Assembly: GCA_036971475.1 (NCBI GenBank)
Contig: JBAIZL010000002.1
Coordinates: 329,476,145-329,540,144, forward strand
Direction: 5' to 3'
From: Prosapia bicincta
Lineage: Eukaryota > Arthropoda > Insecta > Hemiptera > Cercopidae
DNA: 64,000 nucleotides
Part shown: positions 1-11,660 of the stretch, in pieces
Numbering within the stretch: the first letter of the stretch is position 1
Layout of the letters: each line of letters starts with the position of its first letter
Notes under the pieces: generated by a model
Database searches by the model: none
Seen by the model: the letters and a program-made list of their open reading frames with translations, nothing else
What the model was told of the DNA's origin: nothing
Made by a program: the position numbers and the translations under genes

Positions 1-909
1 TAATTGTAAAGAATACCAGAATCAAACGTAACCTGGTTAAATAATTGGCTAAATTTATATGTAAAAATTTTAAAGCATTATAATAATAATAATATTAAAA
101 CTAGGGTAAATAATAGTAAAATGAAGAAAATTAGAAATAACTTTAGACTTAAAAAACATAAATTATAATCAATAAGAAAAATTATCACTTCAAAGTGGAT
201 AGCCTAAATTATGTATACAAAAAAGACGGTAATTGTGTAGTATAACAAACTCGGCCTAGATGCCGGCTATTAAAATAATTGTACTTAAATATAATCGGGA
301 ATAAAGAATGTAAATTTATAAGATGTGAGGAAAGTAAATTAGGCCTAGCTAGGGAAAATAGTATTTATGTAAAAGTAAAGATTAAATGTTAAAATGTAAT
401 AGCCTAGAAATTAGGTTATACTAGAAGCAGTCATATTTGATTCCGGAAAAATCCGCCTAGGGTATTGATTATAAATCTTGTCACTACGAAACGAAAGCGC
501 TACAGTCGAACTTTGGATTAGGAATTTTAAAAAGAAAATTAAATTAAATAAGAAGAAATAAAGTCAAATACGTTATTAAATAAAAGGTAAAAATGGAAAG
601 GACACATCAGAATACAGAAATGCCTTTTACAAAAAGTGAAACTAATCTTAGTTCAGAATTTCCGAACAAACAAAGTCAATTGCCATGGCAACGGCTTTCT
701 GATTGGGCAAAAAGTTGAAAAATGGATACTAGGGCGTGGGAAGTTTGAAATTGGAGAAGACGGGCCTCACAAAAGAGACGCTATCCAGAATTAGAATGCA
801 TTAGGCTCTCAAGGCGAGCAGACGTGTTTTAGTACCATGCGACCAGGACAAGCAAAAAAGTGCTAGAAACAGAGTAAAAAGTGCTACGATGTGATCAGGG
901 GAAGGAAGA

Positions 910-935
910 TATATATGAGCAAGGGCTCATATATA
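910..935. repeat. perfect 11-bp hairpin
   Basis: TATATATGAGC and its exact complement GCTCATATATA are separated by a 4-nt loop AAGG. It is not part of any larger inverted element that I can see. Confidence 0.6.
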
Positions 936-1180
936 CCCAGAACAAAATTTCGACCACCAAAATGCCAAATTAAAGAAAATAAGAAGATTAAACGAAATTA
1001 TGGAGAGACGCCTACCTACCAAGACCCTTGAAGCTGTAACGGGACCGACAGATGACAAAATTAATGAAGATAAAAAGATTTCTACAGTACAAGGTTATAT
1101 AATCAATTTAATTATTTTTTTTAAATGACATTTTACTTCAAATTATATTAACTTAAATTCAAAATTAAATAAGATGGGAG

Positions 1181-1219
1181 TAACCTAAGGGACTGATTAG
1201 TCAACTCTCTTAGGTTACC
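1181..1219. repeat. imperfect hairpin, 10-bp core stem
   Basis: GTAACCTAAG and CTTAGGTTAC are inverted around a loop of about 20 nt. A second small inverted pair (CATTCCCA/TGGGAATG) follows at about 1,255-1,277. This may be the remnant of a fold-back element. Confidence 0.4.
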
Positions 1220-2239
1220 CAAATTTAAGTAACAAAGATTCAAAATTGACTTTCCATTCCCATCGCTGTGGGAATGTATGGATTAAGTATAAAGGTGTAT
1301 ATCTTATATGGCTTTTTCTAAGTAAATTTCTAATGAATAATTTCTAAAGAAGTTAATTGTTCAAGGCCTAGCCTAAAGGCATTAAATAGTAATATTAAGT
1401 GTTTGAAAAAGAATCAGATTTTAAGATATGTTAAATTTAACTGTAACAATCAAAACTATATACAAAATTAATTATGTAACTTCGATAATTTAAATTATAT
1501 ACAAAATTAATGATAATAAGAAAATTTAAAAACATAGAATGAGATAATAATGTTTAATTAAATGGCAAGTTGTATGAAATTTTGAAAAAGTAATTAGTCA
1601 AGAAAATCCTGTTAAATTAAATAAAAACAATAATAATTAATTTGAACCTTGGAACAAATAAATAAAAAGGTATATTTTCCAATTAGCTGTGTTTTCATTC
1701 TAAATAAGATAAGTTCACTAGATATCCAGGTATAGTCTTTAAATCACAAGTGTCTCTCAAAGATTCCACTACCCGCAAAGGAGCTTGAACAGGGCTTATC
1801 GGAGGCTAATTGGTTTTATCAAAAATTCAGGGGTTGGTTCCTCTGAGAGGTTTATTCCTTGAGGCACAGGTCTATGAAACTAGGTCCGTAGTCAATGGAT
1901 AAACCAGTACTTTCTTACTGACTTAACAATTGAGAAGAGAAAGGGCCATGGTAAGGCAGGGTAAAAGGTCGGTAAGAGTACGTTAATAAAATATCCTTAA
2001 ATGGGTTCGAACTGAATTTATATAAATGTACGTCTACTGTTGATTGTTACAATAAAAAGGAATCGTGTTGCAAGGGATTAGCTGCTTCCTCCCCCTCCCA
2101 TCATCTCCCCGATTTATGTCGATACTTTATGTAACACCAGGATTATACTGAATAAACGCCGCCGTAACCTATACTGCCAGAGTGAGAAGACAGACACGTT
2201 TGGAGTTCTATTTTAAAATTAACAAATTACGTGACTTAC

Positions 2240-2316
2240 TGAATCGAGCAGATCAATGACGGCCGAGTTAAATAGAACACTGGCTTCGTATTCTTCCACA
2301 AGTTGTCCATCTTGAC
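2240..2316 (-). CDS. possible exon of unknown identity
   Basis: On the minus strand an open segment reads QDGQLVEEYEASVLFNSAVI and then DLLDS before a good donor (gtaagtcac); stops follow soon after the donor. The only plausible acceptor is ttcaag just before it, with a weak pyrimidine tract. In the same frame the segment can also extend to an ATG at 2,347. It lies on the unc-13 strand, downstream of the fourth exon, but it does not resemble the expected remainder of C2A. I recognise no domain. It could be an alternative exon or chance. Confidence 0.25.
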
Positions 2317-2404
2317 CTTGAAGGTTGATCGCCAAATACAAGTTCATAAGTTAATTATGAAGGTGATAAAGAGTTAGAACAAATACTCTTTATATTGAAT
2401 ATGT

Positions 2405-2822
2405 AACAAGTAATACAAACAAAACTTTTTTTAAAGTCAATTTCTGCTTAGGTCAACAAACAAAATTGCATTATTAATTTTTATTAAATGATTACAATTA
2501 ATATAAATAAAGTAACATGCGTATGCGTTAAAACAGGCGTTCTACCAAATAACCTATTACAATAAATCAGCTGTTTTATAAAATCATGTTATCACTAATA
2601 ATAAGTCAAATAGGACAAAATAATTATATTGCGTAGCTTGCCAATTTTGTACAATGTCTTCTCCCATTTAAAACTAAAATAGTCATTTACATTTAATTAT
2701 TGAATTATTATTTGACAAAACTGTATTAACATGAGGTTTTAAAAAAATCCACTACACGTTTTAAAAAATATGTTGGAACTAAATGGATGAATAAAAGGTA
2801 TTTTATTAACGATTAAAATTCG
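2405..2822 (+). repeat. dispersed repeat family A, copy 1
   Basis: This is the first of seven related copies in the window. The consensus, about 430-480 bp, runs: a start near AAGTAATATAAACAAAA; a region AGTAACATAACCTAT; paired AACAGCTGTT and ATCAGCTGTTTTAT boxes; a TATATTGCATACTTTGC segment; TCTCCCAT; a GTCATCCACTA segment; TATTTTATTAACGATTAAAA; then often a TA run and GAGAGTGTGAACTAATAGAAGGAATTG. It has no coding capacity and no clear terminal inverted repeats. The class is unknown; it is probably a non-autonomous mobile element. Confidence 0.75.
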
Positions 2823-2828
2823 ATATAT

Positions 2829-2864
2829 TTGTGGGTGTGTGTGTGTGTGTGTGTGTGTATGTAT

Positions 2865-2900
<36 letters not shown>

Positions 2901-2920
2901 ATTATATATAATTATATATA
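2829..2920. repeat. TG then TA microsatellite
   Basis: TG repeats interrupted by TATGTATGG are followed by TAATTATATA units. It lies between family A copy 1 and the pogo-like element. Confidence 0.9.
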
Positions 2921-4097
2921 CAGTAAACTCCCGATTATCCGTGGGCGGATTAACCGGTTTGCGAATTATCCGGGGCCTGCTATTGTTTTACAAATATCCA
3001 ATTTTTATTCCAATCAGATTCATTAATGTTTTTTTAACCACTCAACGCGGCATAATATCCGGTAAAAACAACGATCATAAAAATAAACTATAAGCTATCT
3101 CAATTAACGCAAGGATAAACGATAACTGTTCTGTTAGACTGAATGAACTAACTGGAGTTGGGAACAGACTACTGTATATAAGAGACAATGACAAAATGCT
3201 TGGACGCCCGAAAACCTTATGTGTATCATAAGATTGTAAACAAATGTCAGCTAATCTCGGTTATATATAGTCTAGGACGTGGCATACGCATTATCCATGT
3301 TTATCATCATATACATTATCGATCTTTATGGCTTTGTGCCACACGTAGAAACAAACATTCCGAGTTGAACGTTGAGTGGTTATTATTACTAAAATAAGTA
3401 GTAGGTAGTTTGAATTTTTATGCGTTATTTTTATTTCTCTGTCTTTTTTATTGAATTTTATTTTTTGTCATGCAGTATTTTATCATTTGCATTAGTTGAT
3501 ATTTTATGTAAATTTCCTTTTTTTGTTATAAACCAATAAATAAAACAACATTTTATTGTATAATGCACTGTTTTAATATCCCAAATAAACCTGTATATGG
3601 TAGAAATAAATTTTTTGAGATGAAAACCACGGACACAATAATTAGAGCAAGACGACTCTTCACTGTGCGACAAAATGGTTCTTAAGGAACTTAGATCGCA
3701 CTTTAAAGCTAAATCAATGCTCACAAAAAAGAGACGAAAGTGACAGATTTTTTTGTTAAAAAGTTAAAGTATTATGTGTAAAGGAAATTACATATGTACA
3801 TACATACTTACTTTTGACATATACTTATGTACGTATTGTAAATAGTTAGACATATAAATGTAGGCTACATGTTATAATCTGTCAAATACATCGACATTTT
3901 AAATTATTTTCTGTATTTATTTTGTCCTCTGAAGATTATTTGTGAATTGCATTAACCGGGATCATTATTTGTGTAACTTATGGTATAATAATCGATTATC
4001 GATCGTTTTGCGTATTCTTTGTTCATAGCGGATTATCCGGGGAATTCGTTATCCGGCGTTGCCGGGCCACCCTATTCCACGGATAATCGGGAGTTTA

Positions 4098-4100
<3 letters not shown>
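2921..4100. mobile_element. non-autonomous pogo/Tigger-like DNA transposon
   Basis: The 1,180-bp element has matching termini: CAGTAAACTCCCGATTATCC at the left and its complement at 4,081-4,100. Identity continues for a few more bases, and further GGATTATCCG-type motifs lie inside both ends. Each end abuts TA, the target duplicated by Tc1/mariner-pogo elements, and the TIR sequence is typical of pogo/Tigger elements. Two short open frames inside (3,188-3,397 + and 3,458-3,724 -) show no transposase motif that I recognise, so this is most likely a deletion derivative. Confidence 0.8.

Positions 4101-4168
<68 letters not shown>
4101..4168. repeat. TA microsatellite between two transposons
   Basis: An uninterrupted TA run sits exactly between the pogo-like right end and the Helitron 3' CTAG end. 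Confidence 0.95.
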
Positions 4169-4169
<1 letters not shown>

Positions 4170-4386
4170 TAGCGTTACCGGCGCACGTTGCTGCGCCCTA
4201 AATCAGAATGTTTGCGATTAGAAAAGCAAATCAAACATCTAAATAATTATATTTCATTTACTGCAATGCTACAGGGTAGACAATGTTTTTCTTCATTTAA
4301 TTAGGTGTATAAACATATAAATTTTAAGTGTCCTAAAACGTGAGAATACAACATATAATTATCCGTAGTAAAAGCTCGAATGTTAT

Positions 4387-4580
4387 AAATTTGATCCAGT
4401 AATGGTAAATGATTGTTCTTGTGCCTTGTTTATGGTTATTGCGAATACAAGTTGCAAAGGAAATTGTAGTCGTTTGAAATCAATAGTTGGATCTGATGAA
4501 ATCATCGGTATTCATGGAGTTAAGACCATCTCTCCTGTGAGCTTGCCACCTCTCATTTCTACCCAGATCAAGTTGTAGCA
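4387..4580 (-). pseudogene. Helitron helicase C-terminal fragment
   Basis: The minus-strand translation contains GGKLTGEMVLTP, a stop, IPMISSDPTIDFKRLQFPLQ and LVFAITINKAQEQSFT. This matches the end of the PIF1-like Helitron helicase, where FxxRLQFP(V/L)xLxFAMTINKxQGQS is conserved. An internal stop and the lack of everything upstream show it is a dead fragment. It lies just inside the Helitron 3' end, as expected. Confidence 0.75.
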
Positions 4581-4679
4581 TTAATTTTTACATAATGTTT
4601 ATAATTTTTTAAAATTAAATTTAGTAACTCTAGTATAGATTTAGATTTTAAGATTAGACTTATAGAAGGCTGTACACTG

Positions 4680-5832
4680 AACGATCCTAAGCCTCTGGAG
4701 CGGAGCCCTGTGGATGGATTTACATCAAACCACACACGAATTAACCTGGGATTATGTTACAAAATCCTTCCAAATTTCATTATCTTCTGTTCAGCGGTTT
4801 AAGCATTCATAAGACATTACATACAAACATATATACATACATCGGTTTTTGAACAATCCCAAGCCTGTGGGGCGGAGTCCTGTGATTGGATCTACACCAA
4901 ACTTCACATGAACCATCCTGAGAGTATGTTAAACAAACCCTTTAAATTTTATCAACTTCTGTGTAGCTGTTTAGGCGTTCATTAGATATATACAACACAT
5001 ATACATATATACTATGGTTTTTGAACCATCCTAGAAATCTGGGGCGGAGGACTGTGGATGGATCTACACCAAAATTAACACGAATAATCCTGGGAATACG
5101 TTATACAATTTCTCCAAATTTCATTAACTTATGTTTTGCGGTTTAGACGTTCGTAACACATATACATAAACACATATATACAGACATCGGTTTTTAAACC
5201 ATCCTAAGCCTCTGGGGCGGAGCCCTATGGGTGGATCTACACCAAACGTCATCAAACCATCTTGAGAATAGGTTAAACAAACCCTTCAAATTATATTAAC
5301 TTCTGTGTAGCGGTTTAGGCGTTCATTAGATATATACAACACATATACATATATACTATGGTTTTTAAACCATACTAGAAATCTGGGGCGGAGGACTGTG
5401 GATGGATCTACACCAAAATTAACACGAATAATCCTGGGAATACGTTAAACAATTTCTCCAAATTTCATTAACTTATGTTTTGCGGTTTAGACGTTCGTAA
5501 CACATATACATACACACATATATACAGACATCGGTTTTTAAACCATCCTAAGCCTCTGGGGTGGAGCCCTATGGATGGATCTATACCAAACGTCACCAAA
5601 CCATCTTGAGAATAGGTTAAACAAACCCTTCAAATTATATTAACTTCTGTATAGCGGTTTAGGCGTTCATAAGATACATACATATATACATCAGTTTTTG
5701 AACCTTCCTAAGCCTCTGGGGGGGCCCTATGTATGGATCTACACTAAACTTTACACGAACCATCCTGGGAATATGTTGAATAACCCCTTTAAATTTCATT
5801 AACTTATGTTCAGGGTTGAGGTGATCATATCA

Positions 5833-5876
<44 letters not shown>

Positions 5877-6640
5877 CCTACCCACGCACGCACGCACGAA
5901 CACAAACACACACACACACACACACACACAAAATCTATGAAATTTAGAGGCATTGTTTGACATATTCCCAGGATAGGTCTTTTGAGGTTTGTTGTAGATC
6001 CATACACAGGGCAACATATTCAGTTTATTATATCAGTTCAGTAAATGTATACATCAGTTCTAGAACCATCATAAGCCTCTGGGGTGGGACCCTTGGAATG
6101 AATGTACACCTTCACAAAATCCCATCCCGAAAATATGTTAACCAATCTCTCCAAATGTCATTAAAATGTTTGGTGGGTTAGGCGTTCGTAAGATATAAAC
6201 ATACATACATACATCGGTTTTTGAACCAACCTAAGCCTCTGGGGCAGAGCCCTGTGGATGGATCCACACCAAACCTCAAACGACCTATTCTTGGAATATG
6301 TCAAACAATGCCTCTAAATTTCATAAATTTCTGTTCAGCAGTTTAGGCGCCCATAAGATACAAACATCAGTTTTTGAACCACCTTAAGCCTCTGGGGTGG
6401 AGCCCTGTTGATGAATCTGCACTAAACTTCACATGAACCGTCCTGTTAAATTTCATTAACTTCTGTTCAGCGATTTTGGCGTTCATAAGACACATACATA
6501 CTCACATACATACAACGGTTTTTAGACCATCCTAACCTCTGGGGCGGAGCCCTGACGATGGATTTTCACCAAACTTCACAGGAACCATTTTGGGAATATG
6601 TTACACAAACTCTCCAAATGTTATCAACTTCTGTTCAGCT
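4680..6640. repeat. ~170-bp tandem repeats inside the Helitron, about 11 units
   Basis: GCCTCTGGGGCGGAGCCCTG-type boxes recur at about 4,691, 4,863, 5,034, 5,208, 5,379, 5,552, 5,712, 6,074, 6,234, 6,388 and 6,535. Each unit continues through a GGATCTACACCAAAC segment, a TTCATTAACTTCTGTTCAGC segment, and GTTTAGGCGTTCATAAGA followed by a CATA-rich hinge. The units at 5,034-5,378 and 5,379-5,711 repeat as a two-unit block of about 344 bp. A CGCA/CA microsatellite interrupts the array. Confidence 0.85.
5829..5930. repeat. CGCA and CA microsatellite within the Helitron array
   Basis: About twelve CGCA units are followed by a CA run. It falls in the ACATACATAC hinge of one tandem unit, so it probably expanded from that hinge. 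Confidence 0.9.
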
Positions 6641-6698
6641 GTTTAGGCGTCTATAACATACATACAAACACACAAACATTCATTTTTATAGATATAGA

Positions 6699-8141
6699 AG
6701 AAGAAGTTAAGAAGATTGTGAACTAATGGAAAGAATAGAAAAATTGAAGATAAAGATGTCTGTTCCCTGTTGAGCGTGAATAGAAATAAAAGATGTTCTG
6801 CACCATAAAGTGGTGGGGGAGCTTATATTAAAAACTAAGAAGTATTTCGAACTGAGATCTGAACGCAATCTATCGGCTATTAGCTAAGGTGTGAGCAGAC
6901 ACGTCAGTCCTGTCCAGTAGCTTCCTTGCGAACCTATTCCATATCGCATATTACATCGCACGCAGAACGAGGTTTAGGCGATACGACAACCTACCAGGGG
7001 TTGAGCTATACTCAATTATAGATATGTATTCCTCTCTTGAGAACATTCTAGGGTCCAACGGCCTTCTGACAGTGTTGTTCCACTCCCTCAGTCTCCACAA
7101 GTAGACGTGACCAGCAGACTGTAAGTACCGTACGCGCCAAAATAAACAGTACTGAAACTGAATCAGCTGTAGTTGCCTTATCGATCAGCTGTACCTGCTT
7201 TTGATGGTTATCACATATTGTACGTCCTGACAGTGTTGTACAGAGCCACAGCATAGTAAGCGTGTAACCATTTGATGCGCTCTCAATGAGAGTTAAAACT
7301 GGTCCATAATTTGTTGAAGACAATAATGAAAATCCTCGTACTGTAATTTGGGACCGTTATAGTAATTCTTGGTCGTTATATAGGAGACCTCAGGAGATTT
7401 CACTGTGCCCGAAGCCTGCCCTTTCAATCACAATGGTTTCAGTAAGATGGCGCAGCCTGCCACACTGCCTTAAACAACATTCCTTTTCTACAGGAAAACC
7501 GCTTCATCTCCCTTAGAACAAACTTTCCTCACCCATTCCAATTCCCCAATCTTACACCACCTAAAGCCTACGTCTGGGGAACGATGAAGAAGAAGATTTT
7601 CCGTGATGACCAACCAACCACCATCTTCCACCTATAGGTTAAAATAACCATATGTGTAACTAGCATGAAACAACCCCTCTTCATCAAATTGATACATATT
7701 CTTCAAGAATGGTACGAGTGTTCCCTTAAATTGAACGGAGGTCGTACAGAAAGTCTTTATACCCGAGTCTAACCTATTTAGCTTCTTGTTACTCGTATGT
7801 GTTTGTAAAACTATGAAAATCAAATAAAATGTAATATTCCAACTGTTCAGTACTTTATTTTGGCTCACACGGTATTTGGGCTCTGCGGTGACTGAAAGTC
7901 ATCTAGCTACCCTACTGGGCCACCCTTTTATGTGCTTTGTAAAAAATGGCATCTTGTGCTCGCATCAACCGTCTTACGAAATGAAACAATACTTTCGCTG
8001 AAATAGGCAGCCTATGTCAATTTACTTAAAGGGTTTGTAGCTATATGCATAGTAAATAATATACAAAAACATATAGCCAGAAATATGTTTATTATAGTCT
8101 TATGTACATTTCGGTTACCAAGTAACCCTCTCCAGAGACTA
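6699..8141. other. no feature recognised
   Basis: Mixed-composition intronic sequence. Open frames at 7,048-7,323 and 7,632-7,868 (minus) show no recognisable domain and lack a coding context. Confidence 0.5.
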
Positions 8142-8293
8142 ACTGGCTAACTCCACACAGTTCCCTTACTTATGACGAAGCAAACTTCTTACTACTACCC
8201 AGAACGCCGAGGCCACTCTTCTTAAAAAAGCGCGCCCACGGTTCTGGGCGGGGGCAAGAAGTTTGGTTCATCATAATTGTGTAGTTAGCCAGT
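8142..8293. mobile_element. fold-back/MITE-like inverted repeat
   Basis: The 152-bp sequence begins ACTGGCTAACTCCACA and ends TGTGTAGTTAGCCAGT. Arms of about 55-60 bp (including AAACTTCTT and CCCAGAAC boxes) pair with small gaps around a loop of about 30 nt. There is no coding capacity. The target duplication is unclear. It is probably a short non-autonomous DNA element, able to form a long hairpin when transcribed. Confidence 0.7.
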
Positions 8294-10688
8294 AGGCAGT
8301 GTCATGTCGCTGAGGATGCTTACTTGGTACAGCATCTAGTAGTAGGACTAGAGTACAAATATTTGTGTTTAGAGGTTTTTCTGTATTATTTATTAATAAT
8401 AAACCATAGTAAATTATTCCAAGTAATTAGTGACACATAGTGGTTGTAGCCACAGAGACGTACAATAAGATCCTTTCTCCGGCGTTATTTCTGTGAAGTG
8501 TTCACTGTGGCTCTACTTTTGACCTTTGGCCTGTAATATGATTTTGGTTGTTTTTGCAATCCAAACCTAGTGAAGAGCTTCCATGTAACACCGGTTGAGC
8601 GACGCAACTGCAGCCGTGCTTGGGTGTGCGCACGACGAGGCTGTAAACGTCGAATATTTCTGACACATTGTATTGTACAATCTTCATAAAAATAATGCAT
8701 TTCAGTGACTTGAGCATGCAACAACTGAACAAAAAACAAAACTGTCATGCTGGCAAACAAAACACTGAGTGACGTGTGCAACATAAAGAACAGCTTGCTG
8801 TATACATCTTAGTTACGCTCCGGGCGATGGACGTTAATAAACTCGCATTACTGGTATGTATGTTGCATGTCAGTGAAGCTGTGGAATGCAGTGTAAATGA
8901 CAGCTTAGCTACGTCACAAACTTCAGATTCTATTGTTCCCGCTTTTTAATTAAAACACTAATTCCTATATACTACTGACTTCCCAAAGGTAGAACTTACT
9001 TGGAAATACCTTACGTACTCTCAAGGCCATACTCCTGGCCTCACGAAAGGGATATCTCCCGAAACGGTTTTTCTTACCATACCAAAGTATGTGCTCATAG
9101 ATGAAACGCTCTACACAGCAGACTATTCATTGCTCTTACAACTTGTACAAATACTCCTACTTTGTGCCGAGTATCCCCGATACCAGAGACGTAGCCATAG
9201 TGATGGTTTTGAGCGATGATTTGGGGGGAGGGGGTAAGGTCAAAGGAAAAACCTTCCTGGGGAGATTTTGAACATTTTTATCTTTAGAAATAATATTTTT
9301 GTGCTATTTTGCCACTTAAAATTATTCAACTGCTGGGTCGTCAGGAAACTGTTTTGCTAGAAACCTAGCGCTGTTTTATAAGTTAATATTTTTTGCTAAA
9401 ACTGATTGGTGTTGGGGGGGCACGCGCCCCCTGTACCCTCCCCTGGCTACACTTCTGCCCGACACCACTATCCCTTGAAGTGCCTAATGCTAAAGTTCTG
9501 TAGACAAAGAAGAGATTGGAGCAGGACAATGTGATACCAGGTTCGGCAAAGAGTACTCGTGACACCTTAAAATATGTAAAATGACGATAAAAACTTGACA
9601 ACCCCAAAACATGTGTGTTTTAAATAAAATAATCCGTTCACTTTTTACAAAGCCATTTCACTTCAGGCTAAGCCCCGAGGGTAGCGTCCTTTATGTCACC
9701 CTGTCAGGTCCGTAAAGAGGGCAATCTCGGTTGCCCCGTGAAACGACAATAAAACAGCAAATATGGTTAAATTACTTGACGTTAGATTTGATGAATACGT
9801 TACTGCCTATTTGATGGCCGGGCGATTGAATATTCCCTTTTACACGATACAAACAGGTTGAGATAAACACAGCGTCATCGTTCAAGTTTTTATCAACTTA
9901 ATTCGATTTATACTCAACTCCGTATAAATTCAATTTATACACTCTCAAAACGTTTAGAGTTTTACTCTGTTAATTAAATTTACTGTAAGTTAGTAGATAA
10001 ATTTTCATAGGTATTTTAATCTAAGCGGGTAATTTTATAGAAAGAAGCACTTTCGCTGATAGTTCAGAATATAATCTGGTTAAATGTGTGTAGAGCGCGT
10101 TGCAGGCAACAAGGGGCCACGTTGCCATGGAAACAAAGCAATCGTCAAACATAGCTGCAGTTTTTGTCGAGAAGAAAAAGGTTATTTCAATACGAAAACT
10201 ATAGCGAAGGCGACGCAAGATAGCGACACAGGACTCTCGTCTTACAGGCAAAGTATCCTGTAAACGATCATACATATATGTAATTTATCTGCCCCAAAAT
10301 ACTTGACAGTTACTATCAAAATACTTCAAATGCTTTTCAAATTATAAGGCCACTTGACCTAATAAACATCAGACGGTATTAAAACTAAAAACGCCTTCAC
10401 AAACGGCCTTGAAATGCCCACGGTAAAATCACGTGACAAACCAAACCCCTCCCACTTTGTGACGTAACACGCACTTCTTTCCGTGTAATTATCCCAACTA
10501 CTTACTAATTATTTATATTTCCAATTTAGTGTTCGTGCAAATCCCTTGTGCTTTTTTTTATAATATGCTAATACTATATTTTCTTTATCAAATTGAAATG
10601 TTAATTTTAGAAACGATGTCGGAGTGGAACGGGAAAGTTTATTGTTTATATATACTCGTATCCGTTCATGTGTGCGTGTGTGTTTATA

Positions 10689-10690
<2 letters not shown>
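8294..10690. other. no gene recognised
   Basis: Intronic sequence. Open frames at 8,485-8,784, 9,383-9,607 and 10,021-10,275 (minus) have no family resemblance I can identify. An X-box-like palindrome lies at 10,121-10,134. Confidence 0.5.

Positions 10691-10695
<5 letters not shown>

Positions 10696-10741
<46 letters not shown>
10696..10741. repeat. TA microsatellite
   Basis: A TA run at the outer end of the hammerhead-like repeat that follows. Confidence 0.95.
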
Positions 10742-10743
<2 letters not shown>

Positions 10744-10840
10744 AACAACCGAGAATATTCAAATACAGTAAAAGGTTTATTAATTTTTATTATTCAAAGC
10801 TTTTCGTTGGCAAACAGTTTCAAGATTATCAAATACAGTA
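10742..10840 (-). repeat. hammerhead-like dispersed repeat, copy a (core degraded)
   Basis: The minus strand reads TTTGATAATCTTGAAACTGT, then TTGCCAACGAAAAGCTTTGA, an AT-rich segment, and GTTGTTTGA before a TA run. The CTGATGA box of the related copies is mutated here (TTGATAA). It is inverted relative to copy b, 350 bp away. Confidence 0.6.
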
Positions 10841-11159
10841 TATCGTATTACCGTTAGCATCATTGTTGTCAACATTTATTACAATATAGCCAAGTTTATC
10901 TTGTTGCTGTAACGATATAGACATTGGATATGGTATCACATTTGAATCGTATTTGCGTTTCTTCATATATGTTCATTCTTAATTCTTTATTAATTTCTTA
11001 TATAAATTTCATATTTTTTATACTTATAAATTTGTGCTTATTAGGGCCCTATTAACTTTACGACATCAAAATAAATTTGGCAATAATGTAATAAATTTGG
11101 CAACAACCGTGTACAAATGCCAAATCTAATCTAATCTCTAATCCAACATATGTTTTATA

Positions 11160-11287
11160 ACTTGCATTATTGCATTATTTATTTCTGATGATCTTGAAAC
11201 TACATGCCAACGAAAAGCTTTGAATAAAGAAAATTATTAATTAATTGTTGTATTTGTATGTGTTCTCAGTTGTTTTATATGTTAATA
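11160..11287 (+). repeat. hammerhead-like dispersed repeat, copy b
   Basis: It contains CTGATGA (11,185-11,191), a spacer ending TGCCAA, CGAAA (11,211-11,215) and AGCTTTGAATAAAG, then an AT-rich stretch and CAGTTGTTTTATAT. CTGATGA...CGAAA is the conserved core of hammerhead ribozymes, which Penelope-like elements carry in their terminal repeats. Stem II here would be weak, and the cleavage-site arm is not obvious. Confidence 0.45.
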
Positions 11288-11306
11288 TAGAAGGAAAGAT
11301 GTTTTA

Positions 11307-11310
<4 letters not shown>

Positions 11311-11356
<46 letters not shown>
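11311..11356. repeat. TA microsatellite
   Basis: A TA run outside copy b of the hammerhead-like repeat, mirroring the run outside copy a. Confidence 0.95.
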
Positions 11357-11360
<4 letters not shown>

Positions 11361-11660
11361 AGGGTACAAGGGTGATAGGGACATGTAGATAGGTAAAGAA
11401 GCACATGCTCTGCCCATTCATACGCGCTACTACGTTTATGTACGATGAATAAACATAAGGGACAAAATCACTATATCCAATATTAGAGAAGATACAAAAT
11501 ATTGATATTCATCCAAACAGAAAAAACCTCTCTGGGTATTTGGCTGACACACCATTTCCCCATACTAATCCGAACCTCGTTTATCCGGACTATACAGCAA
11601 GCTACGAAAACACAAAGAACATAAATGTGCATGGTGTAAGCTGACCTTGTAGGCAGTTAC

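Larger units (their letters stand above)
4169..6698 (-). mobile_element. degenerate Helitron with internal tandem repeats
   Basis: On the minus strand the element starts TCTATATCTATAAAAATGAA (at 6,698), as Helitron 5' ends do. It ends with the hairpin GGCGCA-GCAACG-TGCGCC (4,197-4,180), then GGTAACG and CTAG (4,172-4,169). The 3' hairpin plus CTRR end is diagnostic, and insertion next to T in a TA tract fits. Near the 3' end is a C-terminal helicase remnant. The rest is an array of divergent ~150-174-bp units resembling the element's own 5' subterminal region. No Rep domain remains, so it is non-autonomous. Confidence 0.82.
1..11660 (-). other. unc-13 intron 4 (partial)
   Basis: This is sequence downstream (in the sense direction) of the fourth coding exon and is presumed intron. 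It carries family A copy 1, a pogo-like element, a Helitron, a fold-back element and hammerhead-like repeats. Stretches 1-2,239, 6,699-8,141 and 8,294-10,690 contain no gene I can support. A possible exon at 2,240-2,316 is listed separately. Confidence 0.6.

Noticed and set aside
3188..3724. Short frames inside the pogo-like element as transposase
   Set aside because: No DDE or helix-turn-helix features could be seen; they are more likely chance frames in a deletion derivative.
7048..7323. 91-codon minus-strand frame
   Set aside because: No recognisable family, and its position is consistent with a chance frame in intron sequence.
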